A DNA stretch of 64,000 nucleotides from AC-51 sp963749895 (GTDB lineage Bacteria > Actinomycetota > UBA4738 > HRBIN12). The position numbers and the translations under genes were made by a program. Position 1 is the stretch's first letter; each line of letters begins with the position of its first letter. The stretch spans positions 186,001 through 250,000 of the forward strand of contig CAVVOG010000003.1 in assembly GCA_963749895.1 (NCBI GenBank). The letters are read 5' to 3'. Shown here one piece after another: positions 24,119 to 31,260 of the stretch. The notes beneath the pieces were generated by a model that had not been told where the DNA came from, did not search any database, and saw only the letters and a list, made by a program, of their open reading frames with translations.

Positions 24119-25543
24119 ATGGCGAAGACCGAGATCGATCGGATCGTCACCGTTCCGAACGGGGGAGGCGGGCCGCTCGATCGCTACTTCAAGATCTCGG
24201 AGCGCGGTTCCAGCGTGCGCACCGAGATCGTGGCGGGCGTCACGACGTGGCTCACGATGGCCTACATCCTGTTCCTCAACCCGCAGATCCTCGGGTTGGT
24301 GACGGACAACGAGGGCACCACCCTCGCCTTCCCTCAGGTGCTCACCGTGACGGCGCTCGCCGCCGGCGTGATGACCCTGGCGATGGGCCTGTGGGGCCGG
24401 TACCCCTTCGCGATCGCTGCAGGGCTCGGCCTGAACGGCTTCGTCGCGTTCACGCTCGTCGGGGCGCTCGGGCTGACGTGGCCCCAGGCGATGGGCGTGA
24501 TCGTGATCGAGGGTCTCGTGATCAGCGTGCTGGTCCTCACCAACGTCCGGCAGCTGATCATGGACGCGATCCCGATGGACCTGAAGCGCGCGATCGCGAT
24601 CGGGATCGGCCTGTTCTTGGCGATCATCGGGTTCGTGACCGGGGGCGTGGTGATCCAGGGTGAGGCCACGCCGATCACGATCGTCCCCGACCTCACGACG
24701 CTCCGCATGGCCACCTTCGTGTTCGGGCTCGTGTTGGCCGCAGGCCTGGTCGCCCGGAAGATCCGCGGCGGATTGCTGGTCGCGATCCTCGTCACGACGG
24801 GCTTCGCGATCGCGCTGAACGAGATCTGGGCCGACGGCACGATCTGGGAAGCCCTCGGCCCCGGTGTGGGTCGGTGGCCCTCGGACGTCGTGTCGAGCCC
24901 CGACTTCGCGCTCGTCGGGAACTTCAACCTCGAGGTGTTCTCCGTCCTGTCGATCGCGACGGCGCTCGTGGCGATCCTGTCGGTGATGATGGCCGACTTC
25001 TTCGACACGATGGGAACGGCCGTCGGCCTCGGTGAGGAGGCGGGTCTCCTCGACGAGGACGGTCGGCTGCCGGGCATCAAGCGGGTCCTGCTGGTCGACG
25101 GGCTCGCCGCCGCCGCCGGCGGTGCCGCGTCCGCGTCGTCGAACACCACCTTCATCGAGAGCGGAGCGGGGATCGCCGACGGCGGACGGACCGGGCTCGC
25201 CTCGGTCGTGACCGGCGTCCTCTTCCTGCTGTGCCTGTTCATCTCGCCACTGGCCGGCGTGGTGCCGCCGGAGGCGACGGCGCCGGTGCTCGTCATCGTC
25301 GGCTTCATGATGATGAAGAGCGTCGGAGAGATCGACTGGCGCGATCCCGGGATCGGCATCCCGGCGTTCCTGACGATGACCCTGATGCCGTTCACGTACA
25401 ACATCGCGCACGGCATCGCCGCAGGGTTCCTGTCCTACACCCTGATCCGGCTGATGCAGGGGCGGCCGCGTGAGGTGCACTGGCTCCTGTACGCGGTCGA
25501 CGTGCTGTTCGTCGTCTACTTCGTGAGGGGGCTGCTCGCCTAG
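24119..25543 (+). CDS. NCS2-family purine permease (guanine/hypoxanthine or adenine type)
   Basis: 474 residues with 12-14 transmembrane segments. Signature regions include GVTTWLTMAYILFLNPQIL near the start, the substrate-site motifs AAGLGLNGFVAFTL and MMADFFDTMGTAVGLG, and ASSNTTFIESGAGI..GGRTG, diagnostic of the AzgA/PbuG branch of NCS2 transporters. It imports purine bases by proton symport. The stop codon overlaps the fbiB stop tail-to-tail (CTAG at 25540-25543). The PNP at 40168 would complement purine salvage. Confidence 0.92.
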   Translation: MAKTEIDRIVTVPNGGGGPLDRYFKISERGSSVRTEIVAGVTTWLTMAYILFLNPQILGLVTDNEGTTLAFPQVLTVTALAAGVMTLAMGLWGRYPFAIAAGLGLNGFVAFTLVGALGLTWPQAMGVIVIEGLVISVLVLTNVRQLIMDAIPMDLKRAIAIGIGLFLAIIGFVTGGVVIQGEATPITIVPDLTTLRMATFVFGLVLAAGLVARKIRGGLLVAILVTTGFAIALNEIWADGTIWEALGPGVGRWPSDVVSSPDFALVGNFNLEVFSVLSIATALVAILSVMMADFFDTMGTAVGLGEEAGLLDEDGRLPGIKRVLLVDGLAAAAGGAASASSNTTFIESGAGIADGGRTGLASVVTGVLFLLCLFISPLAGVVPPEATAPVLVIVGFMMMKSVGEIDWRDPGIGIPAFLTMTLMPFTYNIAHGIAAGFLSYTLIRLMQGRPREVHWLLYAVDVLFVVYFVRGLLA

Positions 25544-26832
25544 GCCCAGCGCAGCACGCCGTCGAGCTCGAGCGGAGGGCGGGGCCGCGATGCCCCGCCC
25601 TCCGGCATCGGGCCGCACGCGACGATCCCGAGCGGGGTCCAGCCCGGCGGCGCGGTGAGCACGGCGCGGGTCTCGTCCTGGCAGAAGAGCGTCGAGCTGA
25701 TCCAGCACGACGCCACGTGCTGGGCGTGCAGGGCCAGGAGCAGGTTCTGGATCGCCGCCCCCGCCGAGAGCAGGAACATCGTCCGCTCGGCGTCGGAGCG
25801 TTCGGGGTCGAGGTAGGTGTGCGCGCCCTCGGCGCGGCTCCACGGGACGATCAGGACGGGGGCGGTCCCGAGCACGGCGTCGCTGCGGGCGATCCGCCGG
25901 GCGATCGTCTCCTCGGCGAGGCCGTCGCCGCGGAGGTCGTCACGCCATGCCGCGGCCATGGCCCCGAGGAGCGCACGCTTCGGTGGATCCGAGTCCAGGA
26001 CGCTGAACGCCCACGGCCGAGTGTGGTGCGGGGCGGGCGCCGTGCACGCGGCGCGGACGGCTTCCTCGACCACGCCGCGTGGGACGCCCCCCGGTCCGAA
26101 CGAACGGACCGTGCGTCGGGCGTGTAGCGCCTGCAAGGGTGACTCGCGGAACAGGTCCTCCTCGGCGGGGCGGACCAGCTCGGCGGCGCGCCCTTCGGAC
26201 GCGTCGGCGGGGCGAGCGAGCCCGCGGACGAGGGCGACAGGCACGCGGTCCGGCTTCCCGATCACGAGCCCGGACGCCGCCGCGAGCTCGTCGGCCAGCG
26301 CCACCACGGTCGCCGCGAGCGGTCGTCCCTGGTGATCGGGGGTGCCGCGCAGGTCGACGAGCGCCGGGAGGCCCGCCACGCCGATCGCGACGTTCACCAC
26401 TCCCGTGCGCCAGGGCCGCCCGAACGTATCGGTCACGATCACCGCGGGGCGGACGCCGAGGCGCTGAGCGAGGCCCTCGCGAAGGGTCGCGGCGGACGCG
26501 TCGGGATCTTCCGGCAGCAGGCACACGAACCCGTCCTCGACGTTCGACGCGTCGACGCCGGCGTTCGCGCACACGAGCCCGTGGCGGGTCTCGGCGATCA
26601 CGAGATCGCCACGGCGCGCGACGAGTCGACGCGTCTCATCGGCGATCGCGGCGTCCCGACCGGCGGCCGGTACGAGGCGCCCCTCGGCCTTCGAGACGAC
26701 CTTCTGGGTGACGATCACGACGTCGTCGTCGGTGGGCGACAGGGGAACCAAGGCGTCGGCGACGATCGCCGCGAGGTCGTCGCCCGGCGCGACCTCGCCG
26801 ATCCCCCCGACGGGGACGATCTCGAGGCTCAC
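25540..26832 (-). CDS. fbiB: FbiB: F420:gamma-glutamyl ligase fused to nitroreductase-like domain
   Basis: 430 residues. The N-terminal ~225 residues are CofE-like (VTQKVVSKAEGR, ETRHGLVCANAGVDASN, VIVTDTFGRPWRTG) and add glutamates to F420-0. Residues ~235-430 are a nitroreductase-fold domain (ARRTVRSFGPGGVPRGVVEEAVRAACTAPAPHHTRPW, SAGAAIQNLLLALHAQHVASCW) that reduces dehydro-F420 using FMN, as in mycobacterial FbiB. GTG start overlapping the fbiA stop (GTGA), so the two are coupled. Full mycobacterial-type domain order and length. Confidence 0.93.
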   Translation of the reverse strand: MSLEIVPVGGIGEVAPGDDLAAIVADALVPLSPTDDDVVIVTQKVVSKAEGRLVPAAGRDAAIADETRRLVARRGDLVIAETRHGLVCANAGVDASNVEDGFVCLLPEDPDASAATLREGLAQRLGVRPAVIVTDTFGRPWRTGVVNVAIGVAGLPALVDLRGTPDHQGRPLAATVVALADELAAASGLVIGKPDRVPVALVRGLARPADASEGRAAELVRPAEEDLFRESPLQALHARRTVRSFGPGGVPRGVVEEAVRAACTAPAPHHTRPWAFSVLDSDPPKRALLGAMAAAWRDDLRGDGLAEETIARRIARSDAVLGTAPVLIVPWSRAEGAHTYLDPERSDAERTMFLLSAGAAIQNLLLALHAQHVASCWISSTLFCQDETRAVLTAPPGWTPLGIVACGPMPEGGASRPRPPLELDGVLRWA

Positions 26833-27776
26833 GGCAGCAGCCCGATCGCGGCGCGGGCGACCGCCTCGGCCCGGTCGTCGTCGGCCATGATCGTGTCTTC
26901 GACGCCGACCCGGATCCCCAGAGCGCCGATCCGGCCCGAGAGGGCCTCGTCGGCGCGGTCGATCAGCCAGGCGCCGAGGAGGTCCCGGTAGTGGTCGGCG
27001 ACCCCGGCGGCGCTCACCTCGATCCCGACCGCGGGCATCAGCTTGTCGGCCATCCCCGCGACCGGACCGCCGCCGACGATGCCACTCACCCCGACGACAC
27101 GATCGCGCCGCCGGACGACCGCGTCGCGCACGCCGGGGACCGCCAGGATCGGACCGATCGACACGACCGGGTTCGACGGGCACAGCACGACGGTGTCGGC
27201 GTCCGCGATCGCGTCGAGGACCCCTGGCGCCGGCCGCGAGCGGGCGGCGCCCTCGTACCGCACGCCCTCGACCGGGTCGGCCGCCTGCCGCCGCACCCAG
27301 TACTCCTGGAAGTGCAGGTCGAGCGGGTCTCCCGTCGAACGGTCGCGGCAGTCGATCCGCGTCTCGAGCGGATCGTCCGTTGCCGGCAGCAGCCGGGCCT
27401 CCACGCCGAACCGCCGGGCGATCCTCGCGGTGACCTCCGACAACGGCACGCCGCGTCGCAGCAGGTCCGTCCGGAAGACGTGGGTGGCGAGGTCGAGGTC
27501 TCCCAGCGAGAACCAGGCGTCGGCACCCTCGAACGCACGGAGCTCCTCGGTCGCGCGGAACGTCTCGTCACGGCGACCCCACCCGCGTTCACGGTCGAAG
27601 ACCCCTCCCAGCCAGTAGGTGACGGAGTCCGGATCGGGCGAGACGTGGAGCCCGTGGATCACGATGTCGTCGGCGACGTTCACGACGACCGTGAGGTCCT
27701 CGGCCGGCACCGCACGCGCGAGCCCGCGTAGGAACTTCCCCGCGCCGATCCCGCCGGCGAGCGCGACGACCCTCAT
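26829..27776 (-). CDS. fbiA: FbiA/CofD: 2-phospho-L-lactate (phosphoenolpyruvyl) transferase
   Basis: 315 residues starting MRVVALAGGIGAGKFLRGL, the family P-loop-like GGxGxxK motif. VNVADDIVIHGLHVSPDPD and GVSGIVGGGPVAGMADKLM are conserved CofD blocks. It joins the guanylyl-activated three-carbon unit to Fo, giving dehydro-F420-0 (or F420-0). ATG 27776 is chosen because a TACCCT box lies 8 nt upstream; a longer frame to 27827 would run into the fbiC promoter and gene. The guanylyltransferase FbiD/CofC gene is not in the window. Confidence 0.93.
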   Translation of the reverse strand: MRVVALAGGIGAGKFLRGLARAVPAEDLTVVVNVADDIVIHGLHVSPDPDSVTYWLGGVFDRERGWGRRDETFRATEELRAFEGADAWFSLGDLDLATHVFRTDLLRRGVPLSEVTARIARRFGVEARLLPATDDPLETRIDCRDRSTGDPLDLHFQEYWVRRQAADPVEGVRYEGAARSRPAPGVLDAIADADTVVLCPSNPVVSIGPILAVPGVRDAVVRRRDRVVGVSGIVGGGPVAGMADKLMPAVGIEVSAAGVADHYRDLLGAWLIDRADEALSGRIGALGIRVGVEDTIMADDDRAEAVARAAIGLLP

Positions 27777-27784
27777 GGCGCGTA

Positions 27785-27790
27785 AGGGTA
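27785..27790 (-). promoter_or_regulatory. -10 box of fbiA-fbiB (leaderless)
   Basis: TACCCT on the minus strand, 8 nt from ATG 27776, lying one base from the fbiC -10 box on the other strand. Confidence 0.55.
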
Positions 27791-27791
27791 G

Positions 27792-27797
27792 TAGGCT
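27792..27797 (+). promoter_or_regulatory. -10 box of fbiC (leaderless)
   Basis: TAGGCT, 8 nt, ATG 27806. With the fbiA box it fills a 29-bp divergent promoter region. Confidence 0.6.
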
Positions 27798-27805
27798 CGC
27801 CCCCG

Positions 27806-30283
27806 ATGGCCGTGGGGACCTCCGCACATCTCCTGCGCCGGGCCCTGGCCCGTGCCGAGGCGGGCAGATCCCTGTCGATCGACGAGGCCACCGCTCTGCT
27901 GGGTGCCCGTGGCGACGATCTGCGGCGGTTGGCTCACGTCGCGTCCGGGCTGCGCGACCTGGGGTGGGGGAGAACCGTCACCTACTCCCGCAAGGTGTTC
28001 GTCCCGCTCACGATGCTGTGTCGTGACCGATGCCACTACTGCACGTTCGCGAAGCCACCTGCCCGGATCGACGCTCCCTATCTGACCCTCGACGAGGTCG
28101 TGGCGATCGCCGACGCGGGCCGGCAGGCCGGGTGCAAGGAGGCGCTGTTCACGCTGGGCGACCGCCCAGAGGACCGGTACGAGGAGGCCCGGGACTGGCT
28201 GCGCGAGCGCGGCTACGCCTCCACCCTCGAGTACGTGCGCGCGGCCGCGATCCGCGTGATCGAGGAGACCGGGCTGCTACCGCACCTGAACCCCGGGGTG
28301 ATGTCCTACGAGGAGCTCGCGGGACTCAAGCACGTGAGCGCTTCGATGGGGTTGATGTTGGAATCGTCGTCGTCGCGCCTGGGTGAGCCGGGGATGCCCC
28401 ACGATGGTTCTCCCGACAAGGTCCCGGCGACGCGTCTGCGGACGATCGAGGATGCGGGCCGGCTCGCGGTGCCGTTCACGACCGGCATCCTCGTGGGGAT
28501 CGGCGAGACGCAGCGGGAGCGCGCCGAGTCGCTGTTCGCGATCCGCGACCTCCACCGACGGTACCGCCACGTTCAGGAGGTGATCGTCCAGAACTTCCGG
28601 GCGAAGCCCAGGACGGCGATGCACGCTGCACCGGAGCCCGACGACGAGGAGTTCCTGGCTGCGGTGGCGACGGCTCGACTCGTCGTCGGCCCTCACGTGA
28701 GCGTCCAGGCGCCGCCGAACCTTTCGGATCCTGCGCAACGCGAGCGGCTGCTCGCCGCCGGCATCAACGACTGGGGCGGCGTCTCGCCGCTGACCCCCGA
28801 CCACGTGAACCCCGAGCGCCCCTGGCCCCAGATCGAGGCGCTCGCGACGACCACCGCCGTGGTCGGTCTCCGTCTGCGCGAGCGCCTCGCGATCTACCCG
28901 CGCTACGCGTCGCAGCCCGACCCGTGGCTGGCAGGACGGATGCGCGAGCCGGTGGCGGCCCTGCTCGGTCCGGACGGGTTCGCTGTGGAGGGACAGAGCC
29001 CGGAGCCGGTCGCGTGGCAGGACCCCGAGGTGGCATGGAAGCCACGGACGATCGCCTTGACGTTCGCGAAGGCCGATGGTGTCGGCCTGCGCGCCGACGC
29101 CGAGCCCGTCTACGGGACGTTCGACGGGATCGAGAACGAAGTCACCCGGGCATGGACGTCGCGCGAGGTCGCGCCAGGACGTCTCGACGCGGACATCAAG
29201 GCCGCGCTCACGCGGGCCGAGCGTCACCGCCCGATCACCGATTCGCAGGCCCTCGCGCTGTTCCAGGCCGAGGGCGACGCGCTCCTGGCGCTGTGCCGCG
29301 TGGCAGACGACCTGCGGGCGGAGGCGGTCGGCCCGGAGGTCACGTACGTCGTGAACCGGAACATCAACTTCACGAACGTGTGCTACGTGGGGTGCCGTTT
29401 CTGCGCGTTCGCCCAGCGCGAGGTCGATGCCGAGTCGTACACGCTGACCCTCGTCGAGGTCGCCGATCGCGCCGAGGAGGCCTGGTCGCGTGGGGCGACC
29501 GAGGTCTGCATCCAGGGTGGGATCCATCCCGACCTCCCCGGCACGTTCTACTTCGACATCGTCGCCGCGGTGAAGCAGCGGGTTCCCGGGATGCACGTGC
29601 ACGCCTTCAGCCCGATGGAGATCCTCAACGGCGCCACCCGGCTCGGGGTGTCGTTCGAGGAGTTCCTCCACGAGGCGAAGCGACAGGGCCTCGACACGAT
29701 CCCGGGGACGGCGGCGGAGATCCTCGACGACGACGTGCGATGGGCGCTCACGAAGGGCAAGCTCCCGGCCGACACCTGGGAGACGATCGTCCGGACCGCG
29801 CACGGCCTGGGGATCGGCAGCTCGAGCACGATCATGTTCGGCCACGTCGACGCGCCGCCGCACTGGGTCGCGCACCTGCGTCGGCTCGCCGCGATCCAGG
29901 CTGACACGGGCGGGTTCACCGAGTTCGTCCCGCTGCCGTTCGTGCATCGCAACGCCCCGATCTACCTGGCAGGGAAGGCCCGGCCCGGGGCGACGCGGGA
30001 GGAGAGCCTGCGGATGCACGCGGTCGGGCGGATCCTGCTCGACGGGTTGATCGACAACGTCCAGGTGTCGTGGGTGAAGCTCGGCGTCGATGCCTGCCAG
30101 GAGATCCTGCGAGCGGGGGCGAACGACTTCGGCGGCACGCTGATGGAGGAGACGATCTCGCGCATGGCCGGCTCGGAGCACGGGGTCGAGATGACCCCCG
30201 ACGGGTTCGACGACGCGATCCGCGAGATCGGACGCATCCCGGCGGTCCGTACGACGACCTACGGTCGCGTCGTTCGCGTCTGA
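27806..30283 (+). CDS. fbiC: FbiC: fused CofG-CofH Fo synthase
   Basis: 825 residues with two radical-SAM halves. The CofG half has Cys72, Cys76 and Cys79 (CRDRCHYC), and the CofH half has Cys526, Cys530 and Cys533 (CYVGCRFC); both are CX3CX2C clusters. Together they make the deazaflavin chromophore Fo from tyrosine and the ribityl pyrimidine of the riboflavin pathway. GGIHPDLPGTFYF and NDFGGTLMEETI are typical of the CofH half. The fusion is the actinobacterial form. Here it is divergent from fbiA-fbiB, whereas in M. tuberculosis fbiC is unlinked. Confidence 0.95.
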   Translation: MAVGTSAHLLRRALARAEAGRSLSIDEATALLGARGDDLRRLAHVASGLRDLGWGRTVTYSRKVFVPLTMLCRDRCHYCTFAKPPARIDAPYLTLDEVVAIADAGRQAGCKEALFTLGDRPEDRYEEARDWLRERGYASTLEYVRAAAIRVIEETGLLPHLNPGVMSYEELAGLKHVSASMGLMLESSSSRLGEPGMPHDGSPDKVPATRLRTIEDAGRLAVPFTTGILVGIGETQRERAESLFAIRDLHRRYRHVQEVIVQNFRAKPRTAMHAAPEPDDEEFLAAVATARLVVGPHVSVQAPPNLSDPAQRERLLAAGINDWGGVSPLTPDHVNPERPWPQIEALATTTAVVGLRLRERLAIYPRYASQPDPWLAGRMREPVAALLGPDGFAVEGQSPEPVAWQDPEVAWKPRTIALTFAKADGVGLRADAEPVYGTFDGIENEVTRAWTSREVAPGRLDADIKAALTRAERHRPITDSQALALFQAEGDALLALCRVADDLRAEAVGPEVTYVVNRNINFTNVCYVGCRFCAFAQREVDAESYTLTLVEVADRAEEAWSRGATEVCIQGGIHPDLPGTFYFDIVAAVKQRVPGMHVHAFSPMEILNGATRLGVSFEEFLHEAKRQGLDTIPGTAAEILDDDVRWALTKGKLPADTWETIVRTAHGLGIGSSSTIMFGHVDAPPHWVAHLRRLAAIQADTGGFTEFVPLPFVHRNAPIYLAGKARPGATREESLRMHAVGRILLDGLIDNVQVSWVKLGVDACQEILRAGANDFGGTLMEETISRMAGSEHGVEMTPDGFDDAIREIGRIPAVRTTTYGRVVRV

Positions 30284-30286
30284 ACC

Positions 30287-30323
30287 GTCAACCTGATTGA
30301 CCGAAATGGTCAAGCTGATTGAC
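30287..30323. promoter_or_regulatory. Tandem palindromic sites GTCAA-N5-TTGAC
   Basis: Two near-identical 15-bp palindromes, GTCAACCTGATTGAC (30287-30301) and GTCAAGCTGATTGAC (30309-30323), have their centres 22 bp apart, about two helical turns. They differ at one base. They start 4 nt after the fbiC stop and about 170 bp before whiB. This is the pattern expected for cooperative binding of a dimeric repressor or activator; the regulator is not identified. Confidence 0.6.
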
Positions 30324-30458
30324 CGCACGATCCGTCGTCCGAACGCTTGTCATCGTCCGTCCGTTCGGTCCACCATGGGATGCGACGAGACGGATTGAGG
30401 GATGAGGCAGAGGATTCCTTCGGGCGACCCCTTGTCACCGAGGGCGTTCTTCCCTCAG

Positions 30459-30476
30459 AATCACACGGATGTGATT
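30459..30476. promoter_or_regulatory. Palindromic operator upstream of whiB
   Basis: AATCACA-CGGA-TGTGATT, a perfect inverted repeat with 7-bp arms, ending 16 nt before the whiB GTG and just upstream of its Shine-Dalgarno sequence. It matches 15 of 18 positions of the palindrome before the DUF3499 gene (36924-36941). Confidence 0.65.
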
Positions 30477-30492
30477 TCGGGGGGAGTGACGA

Positions 30493-30720
30493 GTGCACCA
30501 CTACATCCCTTGGCAAGAAAGAGCGAGGTGCCGGGACTACGACCCGGAGATCTTCTTCCCCGAGAAGGGAGGCTCATCGAGGGAGGCCAAGAGGATCTGC
30601 AGCGAGTGCTCCGTTCGGATCGAGTGCCTGAACTACGCGCTGCGTCGCGATGAGCGGTACGGCGTGTGGGGAGGCATGAGCGAACGAGAGCGCCGGCGCC
30701 TCAAGCGCATGGCTTCCTAG
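30493..30720 (+). CDS. whiB: WhiB-family [4Fe-4S] transcriptional regulator (WhiB2/WhmD position)
   Basis: 75 residues with four conserved cysteines: Cys13, then CSEC (Cys36, Cys39) and Cys45, the CX22CX2CX5C pattern that ligates a 4Fe-4S cluster in WhiB-like proteins. The beta-turn motif GVWGGMSERERRRLKR is diagnostic. Position between the F420 genes and DUF3499/manB matches whiB2 of M. tuberculosis, an essential division regulator that acts with WhiA; orthology is inferred from position and motifs. Start GTG 30493 follows a strong GGGGGGAGTGA. The 209-bp upstream region holds two kinds of palindromic site. Confidence 0.9.
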   Translation: MHHYIPWQERARCRDYDPEIFFPEKGGSSREAKRICSECSVRIECLNYALRRDERYGVWGGMSERERRRLKRMAS

Positions 30721-30822
30721 GAGGCCCTCCGGGTGACCCCGGACCGACGGGGGCGTCGATCCGGATCACCCGTCTCCGAACGCATGAGCGCGGGGACGTG
30801 ATCGAAAGGAAAGGGAGGACGC

Positions 30823-31161
30823 ATGGCAGTGGCGAAGAAGACGACCGCCAAGAAGACCGCGGCGCGCAAGCCGGCGGCGAAGAAGACGGCCGCCAAGAAG
30901 ACCGCGGCGCGCAAGCCTGCGGCGAAGAAGACGGCCGCTCGCAAGCCGGCCGCCAAGAAGACGGCCGCTCGCAAGCCTGCCGCCAAGAAGACCGCGGCTC
31001 GCAAGCCTGCCGCCAAGAAGACCGCGGCGCGCAAGCCTGCGGCGAAGAAGACGGCCGCTCGCAAGCCGGCCGCCAAGAAGACCGCGGCGCGCAAGCCGGC
31101 GGCGAAGAAGACGGCCGCCAAGAAGACCGCGGCGCGCAAGCCTGCCGCTCGCAAGCGCTGA
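30823..31161 (+). CDS. Histone H1-tail-like Lys/Ala/Pro repeat protein
   Basis: 112 residues made almost wholly of AARKPAAKKT decapeptides with a few AAKKT insertions (nine AARKP units). There are no acidic, aromatic or cysteine residues and no folded domain. Such sequences are the C-terminal tails of eukaryotic H1, of actinobacterial HU variants (Hup/HupS), and of free-standing bacterial H1-like proteins (Chlamydia Hc2, Bordetella BpH1). It should bind DNA or RNA non-specifically and compact the nucleoid. The start is fixed by GGAGG 5 nt upstream of ATG. A good terminator follows. It sits alone between whiB and a glycosyltransferase. Confidence 0.8.
   Translation: MAVAKKTTAKKTAARKPAAKKTAAKKTAARKPAAKKTAARKPAAKKTAARKPAAKKTAARKPAAKKTAARKPAAKKTAARKPAAKKTAARKPAAKKTAAKKTAARKPAARKR
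30835..31157 (+). repeat. 30-bp tandem repeat encoding AARKPAAKKT
   Basis: Near-identical 30-bp units with synonymous differences cover almost the whole coding region. Copy number is likely to vary between strains, and collapse in assembly is possible. Confidence 0.9.
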
Positions 31162-31181
31162 CGGCTCGCTCCGTCGGATGA

Positions 31182-31205
31182 GGGGGGCCGTTCGGGCCCC
31201 CCTTT
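31182..31205 (+). terminator. Intrinsic terminator after the H1-like gene
   Basis: GGGGGGCC (31182-31189), 5-nt loop, GGCCCCCC (31195-31202), then TTT. It starts 20 nt after the stop codon. Confidence 0.8.
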
Positions 31206-31229
31206 CCATGCCCGCCGCCGACCGCGTGC

Positions 31230-31235
31230 TAGGCT
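31230..31235 (+). promoter_or_regulatory. -10 box of the large glycosyltransferase gene
   Basis: TAGGCT with a ~20-nt leader that carries GGAGG (31248-31252), 8 nt before ATG 31261. Confidence 0.5.
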
Positions 31236-31260
31236 CGCCGCCGCGCTGGAGGCGCGACCC

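Noticed and set aside
30730..30772. CGGGTGA...TCACCCG inverted repeat after whiB
   Set aside because: Only 7-bp arms with a 29-nt loop and no T-tract; too weak to call a terminator or operator.
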